From Brevibacillus borstelensis (lineage in GTDB: Bacteria; Bacillota; Bacilli; Brevibacillales; Brevibacillaceae): a DNA stretch of 64,000 bases. The notes under the pieces were generated by a model. That model saw nothing but the letters and a program-made list of their open reading frames with translations, was not told the origin of the DNA and did not search any database. Numbering within the stretch: position 1 is the first letter of the stretch; every line of letters begins with the position of its first letter. Location: assembly GCF_003710865.1 (NCBI RefSeq), contig NZ_RHHO01000026.1, positions 1-64,000 of the forward strand, read 5' to 3'. The position numbers were made by a program, and so were the translations under genes. Below, piece after piece: positions 43,388 through 54,276 of the stretch.

Positions 43388-45631
43388 TTATTCAGGATAG
43401 CTCATCGAGAGTTTATAGGATACCTTCGGGCCGTCTTCAAGCTCCAGTCGTATTTTGTATCGCCCCTTCTCCGGGAGCGGCAGAACGAGGCTTTTCCTCT
43501 TTTTTATCTCCTTGATTGCCAGTATATCGCCTTGGGAGTCATACAACGTCAAGCTTAACGACGCATGATTGTTCCAGTCAACATATACTCTCAACCGGCC
43601 TTCGCTCTTGGCCCGAAATGAGTAATCGGCATACCTGTCCGACCTTTTGTCATCATGCAGCTTCCCTTGCTCGATATGCTGTCCGCCGCCTTTTTCCTTG
43701 ATTTTGCCCGTTGTGGCGAGCGCAAATGGCTGTGGACCTTTTGGGACATTGAAGCCTTTTACGCTCACCGTGTACAAGCCTTTTTCCGGTCGGGAAATCC
43801 ATACTTGTTCCACATTGTTCAAATTGTCCACTTCATCGTCATACGGGTAACGGAAAAAGTCGTTTCCGTTGAACTTCTCTCCGCTGGGAGCGGTTACAGT
43901 CAGATCAAGGTTGTTCACCAAGGTTCTTTTCGCTGCCAGAGAAGCCGGATAGTCTGTCCAAGCCAATGTGATGGCAAGCGGCTTGGAGCGGTCGTACACC
44001 TCGACGGCAAACATCGCCTCTTCTCCTGTCACCAGACCATCTGTTTCATCTACGAAATCTGTCTCGATCGCCTGCAGGAGGTTGGCCCGCCCGAATCCCT
44101 GAAGGCGCATGTCCTCATCGAGATCATCGGCTCCGCTGATCAGCATCGCTTTGATCAGGGCGGCACTCGGTTCATCCAGTTCTTTTTCTTCGAGCAAAAA
44201 CTGGCGAAGCTGGGCCGCTCCTCCGGCCAGAATTGGTGCGGCCATGCTTGTCCCGCTGTTGTATGCATAGTATTGGTCGAAGAGCTCTTCAAACTCCTCT
44301 TCAGGAGCGACCGATGAGCGAGCGGAAAGAATATAGCTCCCGGGTGCGACAATATCGGGCTTCAGCCTTCCATCCTTCGTCGTTCCGCGGCTGCTGAATC
44401 CCGCTACAGTATCCGGATCATCCGCCTCATCCCCGCCTACATCCGGTCGGTCGTTCTCGGTAGCCCCTACGGCGATGACATTTTTGGCTGTGGCCGGGCT
44501 GCCGATCGTCTTGTAGCCATACTCTCCCTGATTGCCCGCAGCTACCAGGGCAGTCATATCCTTGTGTTCCCAGAGAAACTGGTCAAACAAGAAAGAATCG
44601 AGTCCGTAATCGCCGTTATCGTCAGTCCCCCATGAATCCGAGTGAATACGTGCGCCGTCCTCGTAGGCTTCCCCGAGAATGTCCTCGACCTCTCCTTTCA
44701 AATACCCCTTTTCCGTCAGCATCGAATGGAAAACCAGCTCCGCCTCCGGCGCCATTCCCTGATACTGTCCATCAGAAGCCTCTCCGCTGCCAAGTGCCGA
44801 TCCGGCTACATGCGTTCCGTGTCCATCCAGATCACTCGCGTCGCCTTTGCGGCCAATTGCATACAAGCTTTTGATCCTCCCCGTAAAATCGGGATGGAGA
44901 TCGTCTGGATCGCCTGTATCCAAACCACTGTCGGCGATGCCAATAATCTGTCCTTTCCCGGTAAAGCCGGCAGATTCCAGCTTGTTTGCCTTGATGATTT
45001 TTGCAGCCCGATCATTATGCAGTTTTCGCTCCGGCATAGGAATCACGGCAATGACATCTTCTGACTGGATGACCTCCTCCAATCCTTCTCCGCTCATGCG
45101 TGCAAGCGAGATGTGCCTCGCATTCTGCAGCGAGTCCACATCACCGATGCTTTCTTCACTCGCCGCCCGATACAGGGTGCGGTTCATGTCCACTTGCTGA
45201 TCAAAGCCGATCACAGCTACTTCTACCTCATCGGTTGTTCCCAATGACTTGCGAAGAGTCGGCGCTACCTTGTTAACCGGATAAAAAGGAACGACCCTTT
45301 TGACAAAATAGAGCCGTTTCAATTTTTTCTCATCGCCCTGTTCTGATAATTTGGCTATAAAGGAATAGTCAGGCAAATAGTCGCCCAGCTCTATACCGAT
45401 ATCCTCTATTTCTTCTTTCCATTCTTCTTCGATGGGCCCCTCGAATTGAATGACGACCAGGTCTGTTTCTCCTCCCGCTTTGGATCGGGAATCCAGAGAA
45501 AAGCCTTCCCGCGCTTCAATCTCCAGATCTCCCCTGCGCTCACCTTGTTGCTTGGCTCCTGTCGGCAGCCCGCCGACCATGAGCGACAGAACAAGTACCC
45601 CAATCAGTGCCGCATGCCTTTTTCCCCGCAA
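43388..45631 (-). CDS. Secreted S8 (subtilisin, KP-43-like) serine protease
   Basis: About 747 aa. TTG 45631 is the likely start (AAGGGGG 7 nt before); no ATG is well placed. Signal peptide ~1-26, a long propeptide-like region (to ~215), then the catalytic domain with Asp234 (GIADSGLD), His271 (DGHGTHVAGSA) and Ser462 (NSGTSMAAP). After it come a beta-sandwich region with LAWTDYPAS and LDLTVTAPSG, as in KP-43 type subtilases, and a final pre-peptidase-like domain. Degrades proteins outside the cell; the peptide importer follows downstream of it on the chromosome. Confidence 0.9.
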   Translation of the reverse strand: MRGKRHAALIGVLVLSLMVGGLPTGAKQQGERRGDLEIEAREGFSLDSRSKAGGETDLVVIQFEGPIEEEWKEEIEDIGIELGDYLPDYSFIAKLSEQGDEKKLKRLYFVKRVVPFYPVNKVAPTLRKSLGTTDEVEVAVIGFDQQVDMNRTLYRAASEESIGDVDSLQNARHISLARMSGEGLEEVIQSEDVIAVIPMPERKLHNDRAAKIIKANKLESAGFTGKGQIIGIADSGLDTGDPDDLHPDFTGRIKSLYAIGRKGDASDLDGHGTHVAGSALGSGEASDGQYQGMAPEAELVFHSMLTEKGYLKGEVEDILGEAYEDGARIHSDSWGTDDNGDYGLDSFLFDQFLWEHKDMTALVAAGNQGEYGYKTIGSPATAKNVIAVGATENDRPDVGGDEADDPDTVAGFSSRGTTKDGRLKPDIVAPGSYILSARSSVAPEEEFEELFDQYYAYNSGTSMAAPILAGGAAQLRQFLLEEKELDEPSAALIKAMLISGADDLDEDMRLQGFGRANLLQAIETDFVDETDGLVTGEEAMFAVEVYDRSKPLAITLAWTDYPASLAAKRTLVNNLDLTVTAPSGEKFNGNDFFRYPYDDEVDNLNNVEQVWISRPEKGLYTVSVKGFNVPKGPQPFALATTGKIKEKGGGQHIEQGKLHDDKRSDRYADYSFRAKSEGRLRVYVDWNNHASLSLTLYDSQGDILAIKEIKKRKSLVLPLPEKGRYKIRLELEDGPKVSYKLSMSYPE

Positions 45632-45721
45632 TGAAATGCCCCCTTCTCCCGTCTGATTTTTGAATAACAACATTATACGAAAAGGGTAATAATTGTAAAA
45701 GTGTCCCAAGCTTCAGACGGA

Positions 45722-45758
45722 CAAAAAAGCGCAGCAATCCCTGCTGGATCGTGCGCTT
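45722..45758 (-). terminator. Terminator of the peptide ABC operon
   Basis: AAGCGCA / TGCGCTT stem with an inner GATCC/GGATT pair, followed by TTTTTTG on the minus strand. Confidence 0.85.
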
Positions 45759-45819
45759 CCTGCTTTCTTTTCACCGTGGGCGTTGAGAAAGACTCAAAAA
45801 GACTGCGAGTCTCGCTCGG

Positions 45820-46785
45820 TTATACCAAATGACATGCCACATGATGCTCCGGGCCGACTTCGCGGTAAACCGGCACTTCCGTCCTGCACCTATCCGCAGC
45901 AACCGGACAACGGGTATGAAACTTGCAGCCTTGTGGAGGATTAGCCGGGCTTGGAATATCTCCTTTTAGAAAGATTCGCTCTCTCGTTATCGTAGGGTCT
46001 GGAATCGGTACAGCCGACAGCAGCGCTTTGGTATAGGGGTGGAGAGGATTTTTGAACAGCTCGTCGCGAGACGCCATCTCCACTATCGAGCCCAGATACA
46101 TGACGGCCACCGATGAGCAGATGTGCTCTACCACGCTTAAATCGTGAGAAATAAACAGGTAGGTCAGGTTTTGCTGCTGCTGCAAATCAGAGAGCAAATT
46201 AATGATTTGCGCTTGAATCGACACGTCGAGAGCAGAAACAGGCTCGTCCAGCACAATAAAGTCCGGCTGCAGGATGAGCGCTCTGGCAATCCCGATCCGT
46301 TGTCTTTGCCCGCCGGAAAATTCATGCGGGTAGCGGTCGTAGTGGTACGGTGCCAAGCCGCAAATATTCAGCACCTCCAACACCTTCTCGCGAATTTCTG
46401 CCTTCGAGCACAGCCCGTGATCGACGACAGCCTCGCCGATCGCCTCCCCGACTTTCACCCGTGGATTTAACGAGCTGAACGGGTCTTGGAACACATATTG
46501 CATTTTGGGTCGCAACTTGCGCAGCTCTTTAGGGGGCAGCTGATGGATATCCCGACCATTATACAGGACATGGCCCTCGGTCTTGTCGTACAGCCTGATA
46601 ATCGTCCGGCCGGCTGTGCTTTTTCCGCAACCGGACTCACCGACAAGCCCCAAGGTTTCTCCTCTTTTCATGGTAAAACTGATCTGGTCAACCGCTTTTA
46701 CGTGCCCGATCGTCCGCTGAAACACTCCGGAGCGAATCGGGAAATACTTTTTCAAGTCTTTCACTTCCAGGATGACATCGCTCAT
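45820..46785 (-). CDS. oppF: Oligopeptide ABC transporter ATP-binding protein OppF
   Basis: 321 aa. Walker [10 protein letters not shown], signature FSGGQRQR, Walker [15 protein letters not shown] and the C-terminal Cys-rich extension [14 protein letters not shown] of the Opp/Dpp family. Start overlaps the oppD stop as ATGA. Last gene of the operon. Confidence 0.93.
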   Translation of the reverse strand: MSDVILEVKDLKKYFPIRSGVFQRTIGHVKAVDQISFTMKRGETLGLVGESGCGKSTAGRTIIRLYDKTEGHVLYNGRDIHQLPPKELRKLRPKMQYVFQDPFSSLNPRVKVGEAIGEAVVDHGLCSKAEIREKVLEVLNICGLAPYHYDRYPHEFSGGQRQRIGIARALILQPDFIVLDEPVSALDVSIQAQIINLLSDLQQQQNLTYLFISHDLSVVEHICSSVAVMYLGSIVEMASRDELFKNPLHPYTKALLSAVPIPDPTITRERIFLKGDIPSPANPPQGCKFHTRCPVAADRCRTEVPVYREVGPEHHVACHLV

Positions 46786-47765
46786 TTCGCTCCCTCACCT
46801 TCGTACAGCCAGCAAGCCACTTTGCTGTCAGCCCCATCCTTCTGTAAGGCAGGCTGACTTGCACGGCAAATGTCCATCGCATGTTCGCAGCGGTCGCTGT
46901 AGTGGCAATTTTCACCCAGACCGATCGGATTGGGGACCTGGCCCGGGATCGTGAACAAGCGCTCTTTTCTTTGTCCGATTACCGGTTTGGCGAGCAACAA
47001 GCCTTTTGTATAAGGATGACGCGGATTCTTGAAAATCTCCTTTACCGGCCCTTCCTCGATGACCTTGCCCGCGTACATCACAACCACGTAATCGGCCATT
47101 TCCGCAACAACTCCAAGATCGTGGGTGATGAGCATGAGCGACATGTTCCGGTCCTTTTTCAATTGCCGGAGCAAATCGAGAATTTGCGCCTGGATCGTGA
47201 CGTCCAAGGCTGTCGTCGGCTCGTCGGCAATCAGCAGCTTCGGATCGCAGCTAAGAGAGATTGCGATCATGATGCGCTGCCTCATCCCCCCGCTCAGTTC
47301 ATGCGGATAGCTGTCAATAATCTGGTCGGCACGGGGAATTCCCACCTGTTCGATGAGCTGGATCGCTTTTTTCCGGGCCTCGCTTTTGGATAGAAGCGTA
47401 TGCTCGATCAGCGGTTCCATGATCTGGTCCCCTACTGTCAGAACCGGATTCAGCGACGTCATCGGCTCCTGAAAAATCATGGCGATCTCATTGCCGCGGA
47501 TCATTCTCATTTCGCTTTCCTTGATCTTCAGGAGGTCCCGGCCTTCAAACAAGATTTCTCCGCCCACGATCTTCCCTGGAGGGGAAGCGATCAACCGCAT
47601 CAATGACATGGCGGTGATGCTTTTTCCGCACCCGGATTCACCGACGATGCAAACCGTCTCTCCAGCTCGGATGGAAAAGCTGACGTCATTCACAGCTTGT
47701 ACGACACCGGCTTCTGTGTAGAAATACGTTTTCAAATTGCGAAATTCAACAAGTGTACTCGACAT
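46782..47765 (-). CDS. oppD: Oligopeptide ABC transporter ATP-binding protein OppD
   Basis: 327 aa. Walker A GESGCGKS, signature LSGGMRQR, Walker [15 protein letters not shown] and the C-terminal [14 protein letters not shown] segment. Twelve nt after the second permease gene; pairs with OppF. Confidence 0.93.
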   Translation of the reverse strand: MSSTLVEFRNLKTYFYTEAGVVQAVNDVSFSIRAGETVCIVGESGCGKSITAMSLMRLIASPPGKIVGGEILFEGRDLLKIKESEMRMIRGNEIAMIFQEPMTSLNPVLTVGDQIMEPLIEHTLLSKSEARKKAIQLIEQVGIPRADQIIDSYPHELSGGMRQRIMIAISLSCDPKLLIADEPTTALDVTIQAQILDLLRQLKKDRNMSLMLITHDLGVVAEMADYVVVMYAGKVIEEGPVKEIFKNPRHPYTKGLLLAKPVIGQRKERLFTIPGQVPNPIGLGENCHYSDRCEHAMDICRASQPALQKDGADSKVACWLYEGEGAK

Positions 47766-47777
47766 ATGCAGCTTCTC

Positions 47778-48701
47778 CTACCTTTTCTGTTTGGGATCAA
47801 AGGCGTCCCTCAATCCGTCACCGATGAAGTTGATCGAAACGACGGTAAGCAATATGCACACCCCAGGCGGAACCCAGAGCCAGGGCCTGTTCTGGAAGTC
47901 AATCATATTGTTTGCTGCCGAGATCATCTGTCCCCAGGACGGGGTAGGCGGTACTACGCCAAGACCGAGAAAGCTAAGCGTAGATTCGAGAAGGATCGAG
48001 TTTGCTACACCCAGCGTCGCCGCAACGATGATGATGGGTACCGTATTGGGCAGCAAATGCCTGAAAATTTTCCGTCTGTCCCTCAGCCCGAGCACTTCGT
48101 TGGCCAGCATGAATTCCTGCTCCTTCAAGCTGAGTACCTGGCTTCTGACGAGACGCGAAAGACTCATCCAGGCGATCATTCCGACGATGAACATGACCAG
48201 ATAAATCCGCTTGTCCGGCGGAAACTTCAAATCAGACAGAATAGCGCCAAGCGCCACGAGGATGGGCAGCGTGGGAATCGCATAAAGAATGTCTGCCAGG
48301 CGCATGATCACCGAATCGACAAAACGGCCGTAATAGCCCGCAATGGCTCCCAGCGTCCCGCCGACCAAGACGATGATCGAAGCGGCGACGATCCCCACCA
48401 GCAAGGATACTCTTCCAGCTTCCATTGTCCTCAAAAGCACATCCCGGCCGAGCTTGTCCGTCCCGAGCCAATGAGTTTCGTTCGGCGGAAGATTGGCGTT
48501 TCTGACCGAAATCTTCGCGTCCAGATGAGAAGAAAAATAGGGACCGATAAACGAAAACAGAAACATCAGCGTAAGGACAATCATCCCGGCCAAAGCCATC
48601 TTGTTTTTGAACAGACGGCGGAAGGCACTGCGCCACGGGGAATCGGGTTTGATCTTTTTGGCTTTGAGTTCGACTTGGACGTCAGCAATATTGTGGCTCA
48701 T
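47778..48701 (-). CDS. oppC: Oligopeptide ABC transporter permease OppC
   Basis: 307 aa. A short cytoplasmic start, first helix ~38-60, then HWLGTDKLGRDVLLRTMEAGR, the OppC mark, and five further helices. GGGGGGA 5 nt before the ATG and 11 nt after the oppB gene. Confidence 0.92.
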   Translation of the reverse strand: MSHNIADVQVELKAKKIKPDSPWRSAFRRLFKNKMALAGMIVLTLMFLFSFIGPYFSSHLDAKISVRNANLPPNETHWLGTDKLGRDVLLRTMEAGRVSLLVGIVAASIIVLVGGTLGAIAGYYGRFVDSVIMRLADILYAIPTLPILVALGAILSDLKFPPDKRIYLVMFIVGMIAWMSLSRLVRSQVLSLKEQEFMLANEVLGLRDRRKIFRHLLPNTVPIIIVAATLGVANSILLESTLSFLGLGVVPPTPSWGQMISAANNMIDFQNRPWLWVPPGVCILLTVVSINFIGDGLRDAFDPKQKR

Positions 48702-48712
48702 CTCTATCCCCC

Positions 48713-49678
48713 CTACCTGTTCCGGACCCGCGGGTCTGCTACGCCGTACATCAGATCAGCCAGGATATTGGCAACGATCGTCAGTACAACCAGCAGCATC
48801 GTAAAGCCCATCAAGAGCGGGTAATCCCTTTGGAAGATTCCGTCCAGCACAACCCGGCCGATGCCTGGCCAGTTAAAGATGCGTTCGGTAATGATCGCCC
48901 CGGAAAATAAACCGGGAATTTCGAGGGCAAACAGGGTAATCAAAGGCAGCAATGCATTTCGCAGCGCGTGTTTGAAAATGACGACGCGCTCCTTCAATCC
49001 CTTGGCTCGGGCTGTACGAACGTAATCCTGCCTGATGACTTCCAGCATATTGGTCCGAAAGTATCTGGTCAGCGAGCCGATATTCAGCAAGGTCAAAACA
49101 ATGACCGGCAATGCCAGATGTTTCATCACGTCCCAAAAATCGGCCCAGCCGGTAAGGGTGCTCCCTGTCGACCGCATGCCGCCCAGCGGGAATATCTGAT
49201 AATCGACGGCGAAGAACTTCAGCATAAGCAATCCCAAAAAGAAGGATGGAAAAGACATCGCCATAAAAACAATCAGCGTGACTGCAGAATCGTAAATCGA
49301 ATATTGTCTCAGCGCGGCCATAATGCCGACGATGGATGCAATGATCCATTGCAGCACCAGAACGATGATGGCAATCAGAAAGGAATTCCACATAAATGTG
49401 TTTATCACGCTCGTCACGGGCTGGCGATGCAGGACAGATTCGCCAAAATTTCCCGTGAGCAGATTGCCCATCCAGGTGAGATACTGCTTGTAGAGAGGTT
49501 GGTCAAGCCCGTGCAGGGCGCGTATCTCATCGAGCCGCTCCTGGGTCATATTGGCGTCAGCCGACATCTGGGTGACAAAGTCGCCAGGTGCCAAGGTAAA
49601 GACGAGAAAGACGAGAATAGAGGCGCCGATCAGGGTCGGGATGCTTTGGATAAGTCTGCGGATAAGGAGCTGCTTCAT
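48713..49678 (-). CDS. oppB: Oligopeptide ABC transporter permease OppB
   Basis: 321 aa. LIRRLIQSIPTLIGASILVFLV first helix, QERLDEIRALHGLDQPLYKQYL, then the multi-helix permease domain with KGLKERVVIFKHALRNALLP. GGGGAGG 5 nt before the ATG. Follows the binding-protein gene by 80 nt. Confidence 0.92.
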   Translation of the reverse strand: MKQLLIRRLIQSIPTLIGASILVFLVFTLAPGDFVTQMSADANMTQERLDEIRALHGLDQPLYKQYLTWMGNLLTGNFGESVLHRQPVTSVINTFMWNSFLIAIIVLVLQWIIASIVGIMAALRQYSIYDSAVTLIVFMAMSFPSFFLGLLMLKFFAVDYQIFPLGGMRSTGSTLTGWADFWDVMKHLALPVIVLTLLNIGSLTRYFRTNMLEVIRQDYVRTARAKGLKERVVIFKHALRNALLPLITLFALEIPGLFSGAIITERIFNWPGIGRVVLDGIFQRDYPLLMGFTMLLVVLTIVANILADLMYGVADPRVRNR

Positions 49679-49758
49679 GATTTCCTCCCCTCTTATGCAA
49701 GCAATATGCTCAGCATAGCGCCGAGCATATTGCGAATTGGTGAAATTATCAAAAATTT

Positions 49759-51519
49759 TTAGTTAATTTGAACTTCGTTTAGTGACTCTGAGAAGTATTT
49801 ATAAGGAGAAATCACAAAGCCGGAAAGTCTGGAGCTGATCGTATTCAAATTGTAGCGTTGGTACATAAAGAGCACCGGAATATCGTCATTGATGATCTCG
49901 TATGCTTCCTGGTAAATCGCTTTGCGCTTGGCCTGGTCAAATTCTTTCAGACCAGCCTCAAGCAGTTCATCCACTTTGGGGTTGGAGTAGGCGTCTTTAT
50001 TCGATCCGCCTTTGGAGTGGAACAAGCCGTATGGATCAGGGTCTGTGGAAAGTCCAACGGCCAGGAACGCCATTTCGTGCTCTCCCTTGTTGCGTTTGTC
50101 GATGACAGCGTTGAATTCCAGTTGTTCGGCGATAAATTCAATCCCCAGTTCCTTGTAGTTCTCTACCGCAATCGGAATCAGGGCATCATTCACTTCATTT
50201 GGAGTCGATGCGGAGAACTGGATCGTGAACTTTTGGCCGTCCTTGTAACGGTAGCCGTCGCTCTCCAGCTTCCAGCCTGCCTCATCGAGGAGCTGTTTCG
50301 CTTTTTCCGGATCGTAGCTGTACTTCGTCAGCTTGGACTCGTCCGGATAACCCCACGAAAGCTTGGATTGCGGCACGTCAATGACTTCTGCATACCCTTG
50401 CGAATACGCGTACACCACTTCTTCGCGGTTCAATCCGTACATCAGTGCTTGTCTGACGCGTTTGTCCTGGAACTTCGGCAGCTTGTGATTGATCGCAATA
50501 TAGCCATATCCATTGTTCAGGAGCATGTCAAGATCGACAAATCCCAGTTCCTTCAATGCTTCAACGTTGTCTGCATTTACGGAAATCGAGGCGTCAAAGT
50601 CGGTTGCACCCGTTTTCAGGCTTTGAATCTGCGTTTCCGCCGTCGTTGACTTGAAGATCAGATTTTTGACTTTCGGAGCGCCCTTCCAGTAGTTTTCATT
50701 CGCTACGAGACGGACTTCCTGTCCAGGGATAAACTCCTTCAGAATATATGGCCCGCTGCCCATAGGCTTCTGATGCAAGCTCTTGATATACTCCAGATTT
50801 CCTTTGGCGAAATCTTTTCCGTAATAGTGCTTGGGCAGGACAAAAATCTCAGTGCCGAGCAACAGCAAAGTCGTTGCGTTTGCTTCTTCCACCTGAACTT
50901 GAATCGTCTGTGGATCAATTACTTTTACGCCCTCGAGGCTGGTTGCGTTTCCATTTTTGTATGCGTCTTCGCCTTTGATTTTGGCCTTTGACAGGTTCGA
51001 CCTGCCGTCGTATTTGGGGTCCAACAGGACGTGATAGGCGAACGCGACATCCTCTGCCGTTACGGGCTTGCCGTCGGAGAATTTTGCTCGTTTGTCGATA
51101 TGGAACGTATATGTCAATCCGTCGTCGGAAATCTCCCATTTTTCCGCAAGTCCCGGAATCACAGTGGCATCTTTTGCTACCGACAGCAATCGTTCGGTTA
51201 CTGCTTCAATCACATACCGGTCATAGACTGTGTTGTAAAACCAGTAGTTGAAAATGCCTTGCGGGTCTGTGATGCCGAGCACCATCGTATCTGTGCGCTG
51301 CTTCGCAGAATCCGGCACTTTCGAAGGATCTGTCGCCTTGATATAGCCCAGCTCTTTCTTTTCACCGGCTTTCGTTTGCTCTTGCTGGTTTTGCTCTGAT
51401 TGGTTCGGTTGCTGCTGATTTTGTTCCGTCGGCTGTGCTGCAGGCTGGGTGCAAGCGGACAGAAGCAGTGCCCCGGTAAGCAGGGAGCACAAGAATAGAG
51501 AAAAAGACCTTTTCTTCAC
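49759..51519 (-). CDS. Peptide ABC transporter substrate-binding lipoprotein
   Basis: 586 aa from GTG 51519 (GGGGG 7 nt before). Lipobox LLSAC with lipidated Cys23, then a Gln/Asn-rich linker (residues ~27-50) and a family 5 solute-binding fold with YTFHIDKRAKFSDGKPVTAEDVAFAY shown here only in part. First gene of the operon SBP-oppB-oppC-oppD-oppF. Would deliver peptides released by the nearby secreted protease, an inference from neighbourhood. Confidence 0.92.
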   Translation of the reverse strand: MKKRSFSLFLCSLLTGALLLSACTQPAAQPTEQNQQQPNQSEQNQQEQTKAGEKKELGYIKATDPSKVPDSAKQRTDTMVLGITDPQGIFNYWFYNTVYDRYVIEAVTERLLSVAKDATVIPGLAEKWEISDDGLTYTFHIDKRAKFSDGKPVTAEDVAFAYHVLLDPKYDGRSNLSKAKIKGEDAYKNGNATSLEGVKVIDPQTIQVQVEEANATTLLLLGTEIFVLPKHYYGKDFAKGNLEYIKSLHQKPMGSGPYILKEFIPGQEVRLVANENYWKGAPKVKNLIFKSTTAETQIQSLKTGATDFDASISVNADNVEALKELGFVDLDMLLNNGYGYIAINHKLPKFQDKRVRQALMYGLNREEVVYAYSQGYAEVIDVPQSKLSWGYPDESKLTKYSYDPEKAKQLLDEAGWKLESDGYRYKDGQKFTIQFSASTPNEVNDALIPIAVENYKELGIEFIAEQLEFNAVIDKRNKGEHEMAFLAVGLSTDPDPYGLFHSKGGSNKDAYSNPKVDELLEAGLKEFDQAKRKAIYQEAYEIINDDIPVLFMYQRYNLNTISSRLSGFVISPYKYFSESLNEVQIN

Positions 51520-51557
51520 TTAATTTCCCCCTTTTTGAATTTTCTCATAACATTTCC

Positions 51558-51563
51558 ATTATA
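51558..51563 (-). promoter_or_regulatory. -10 element of the peptide ABC operon
   Basis: A perfect minus-strand TATAAT about 40 nt before the GTG start; the -35 region (TTTCTG) is poor. Confidence 0.45.
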
Positions 51564-51646
51564 AGCTATAATCTGGAAATCAGAAAGGATATTCTTGTTG
51601 ATAAAAATATGTCTTGTAGAAATGTGTCCTTTGGGGCTAAAAATAG

Positions 51647-51672
51647 AAAAAAAAGAGAGACGAAAGTCCCTC
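51647..51672 (-). terminator. Terminator of the double-AAA ATPase gene
   Basis: GAGGGAC / GTCTCTC stem (one G-U), TTTC loop, then eight T on the minus strand. Confidence 0.85.
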
Positions 51673-51680
51673 GCAATGAA

Positions 51681-54080
51681 TCACTCTATGTTTTCGTTTG
51701 CATCCCCTGTCGCTAAAAACAACGGGGCAAAGTCTTCCCATTCCAGCATGCTCAGCGTATCGCGTGTCCATTCCGCTGCCTGCTTGCTCGTTAATCTTAC
51801 CGCTTGATTTTGCATCGCTTCCTGAACGAGATTTTGGACGAGCCTGCCGTTCCCGTGCAGCTGATGGCTTGCGGCTGCCCGCTCCAAATAAGTCCGGATC
51901 GTTTCCACCGTTTTGTCGTGAACCAGATAGCCCCTTTGATATACCGCCAGCCGGAGCATTTGCACCAATTCATCCGTAGTGTAATCCGGGAACGGAATGT
52001 ACTTTTTGAAACGCGAGTAAAGTCCCGGGTTGCTTGCCATAAATCGCTGCATTTCCAGAGGATAGCCTGCGAGAATGACCACCAGATTTTCTTGGTGTCT
52101 GGTCATTTCCTCCACTAACGTATGGATCGCTTCATGGCCAAAATCCGTTTCGCTTCCTTCGGCCAAAGCGTAAGCCTCATCGATAAACAGGACACCGCCC
52201 AACGCTTCGCGGACCTTCCTCCTGGTCAATGCCGCCGTCTGGCCTACATATCCGGCAACCAGATCAGCCCTGCCAACTGTAACCAGATGTCCGCGTTTCA
52301 AGTAGCCGATTTCTTTCAACCTTTCGGCATACAAGGCCGCAACCGTCGTTTTTCCGGTTCCCGGGTTCCCCGTGAATACCGCGTGGAGTTCAATAGGCAA
52401 GGCAGGCAGCCCGATCGCACTGCGCTTGCGCTGAACGTCCACAAACGATGAAATCTTCAACAGCTCCGCCTTTACTTGCTCCAAGCCGATCAAATTGGAT
52501 AGCTTTTCCCAGGCACTATCAGACTTCTGCTCGCCCCGCTTGGGCAGAACATCCTCCTGGCTGAGAATGGTAAAATCATGCCAATCCAGCTCTTTTTCAC
52601 CATCCACCTCTCGTCCTTTGGCAAAAATGGCGTCCAGAACAATGTTTTGAACCGTACGGGCATTGCCAAAGGTATGGTCTACCTGAGCCTGTTCGATACG
52701 CTCCCGGAGAGCAGTGCGAGTTTCTGTTGTCAGCGTAAAATCATTGCGGCTCGCGACTTGCTCGGCAATGAGCAGAAGCTCTTCCGTACTGTAATCGGGA
52801 AGAAGAAAATGTCCTGTTTCCGGAAAGCGGCTGCGGAGTCCGGGATTAGCGTACAGAAACTGCCGCATTTCCTCGGGATAGCCGGCCATCATGACGACAA
52901 AACGGCCTGCGTACTCGCCGCCGGTCATCGCTGCAACCAGCGTATCGATGGCTGCCTGCCCGTAATCGCTGCCGGAGCTGTCCGGCCGCTTCAGGCTGTA
53001 AGCTTCATCAATAAACAAGACGCCGCCCTCCGCCCGTTTTACGGCATCCATCACCTTCTGCTCTGTCTGTCCCACGTATGCCCCCACCAAATGAGAGCGG
53101 TCCACCTCGACGACGTCTTCGCGCTCCAGCAAGCCAAGCTCGTGATAAAGTCTGGCGATGAGTCTGGCCAAAGTCGTTTTCCCCGTTCCCGGATTGCCCA
53201 TGAAAACGAGGTGGAGCGGAATTTGGTCCCGCATATGCCAACCTTTCTCCTCCCGCATTTGGCGATAGCGGAGAAAGTTTGCCAGCGAGCGGACCCGATC
53301 CTTGATTTCCTGCAAACCGATCAAAGCTTCCAGCTCTTCCAGCGCAGAAAGTTTCCCTACCGGCTCGTCAGCGGCATCAGCCTCGTTATTTGTATCAAAC
53401 AGTGCCGCCCTCTTTTCGTTCTGAGCAGCCAATGCCCGTATCGCTTCCTGCAGAGACGCAAGTGATTCACCGGAATAAAACAGCCCGCGCAGGGAAGCAG
53501 CGTACTCCTCTGCACGCTCCAGCATTACCTCTAGCAGCCGCTTTCTTTCTGCGTACAAAGCCCCTAGTACGGCCAATCTCTCAGCCGTTTCGCTTTCCCC
53601 GACCCGTCTTGCAGCTTCCCCGGCTTCAGCCGCCAGTTTGCGCCACCCGTCCAGCTCCACCAGCTCTGCTCGGCCTGCTTCCTGGAGAATTTCCAAGTTT
53701 TTGCGTCGGCTGACAGCGTTATCAGTCTCGCGCACAGATGGATAGCCTTGCTGAAACCGATGTTCTTTCAGTTGCAGCTCGTACAGCCGAAGACGGCATT
53801 TCAGAGCCAATTCAAAGGAGGGATCCAGCGAGATCGCTCTGTCCAGCCACTCCGCCGCCAGCGTATGGCCTCCCGGCTTTTTCATTCGCTTGGAGGCAAG
53901 CAATGTCAGAACGACCGCTTCCGCTTCGCTGGTACGAGCAAATTGACCGTTTTTTCGCAAATCCTCGACCAATTGCAGCGCGGACAGAAGCTCACCCTCT
54001 GTCACTTCTTTTGTATCATGAGGTTGGTCCCGCCACATCCATATTTGTTTCAGACTGTCCGGTACGTTCTGTTGCTGCAT
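51681..54080 (-). CDS. Tandem AAA+ ATPase (CbxX/CfqX, SpoVK-like)
   Basis: 799 aa. An N-terminal helical, possibly TPR-like region (~1-240), then two AAA+ modules of the CbxX class. Module 1 has Walker A at ~295-303 (GNPGTGKTT) and Walker B VLFIDEAYSL (~354); module 2 has Walker A at ~571-579 and Walker B at ~630. Each has the pore-type YVGQT segment and sensor-type FGNARTV or equivalent. SpoVK of Bacillus has a single module of ~320 aa, so this is about twice the size. A remodelling or spore-maturation role is inferred. GAGAGG before the ATG. Confidence 0.85.
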   Translation of the reverse strand: MQQQNVPDSLKQIWMWRDQPHDTKEVTEGELLSALQLVEDLRKNGQFARTSEAEAVVLTLLASKRMKKPGGHTLAAEWLDRAISLDPSFELALKCRLRLYELQLKEHRFQQGYPSVRETDNAVSRRKNLEILQEAGRAELVELDGWRKLAAEAGEAARRVGESETAERLAVLGALYAERKRLLEVMLERAEEYAASLRGLFYSGESLASLQEAIRALAAQNEKRAALFDTNNEADAADEPVGKLSALEELEALIGLQEIKDRVRSLANFLRYRQMREEKGWHMRDQIPLHLVFMGNPGTGKTTLARLIARLYHELGLLEREDVVEVDRSHLVGAYVGQTEQKVMDAVKRAEGGVLFIDEAYSLKRPDSSGSDYGQAAIDTLVAAMTGGEYAGRFVVMMAGYPEEMRQFLYANPGLRSRFPETGHFLLPDYSTEELLLIAEQVASRNDFTLTTETRTALRERIEQAQVDHTFGNARTVQNIVLDAIFAKGREVDGEKELDWHDFTILSQEDVLPKRGEQKSDSAWEKLSNLIGLEQVKAELLKISSFVDVQRKRSAIGLPALPIELHAVFTGNPGTGKTTVAALYAERLKEIGYLKRGHLVTVGRADLVAGYVGQTAALTRRKVREALGGVLFIDEAYALAEGSETDFGHEAIHTLVEEMTRHQENLVVILAGYPLEMQRFMASNPGLYSRFKKYIPFPDYTTDELVQMLRLAVYQRGYLVHDKTVETIRTYLERAAASHQLHGNGRLVQNLVQEAMQNQAVRLTSKQAAEWTRDTLSMLEWEDFAPLFLATGDANENIE

Positions 54081-54276
54081 CGAAGGTCCTCTCCCATCCG
54101 TACAATCAGTTTCACCTCCTGTTGTATCATATTTTGAGCAAAGTGAAAAGAACAGGAACCTTTGGAAGGCTTTATTCCTTGATATTGTCTGCTGAATTGT
54201 ACTGATACAGGTCGTGGAAACAGAGAAAGACAGCCTGACTCACGAAGAGCGGCTGCCAGTCATTTTTACCTTGACG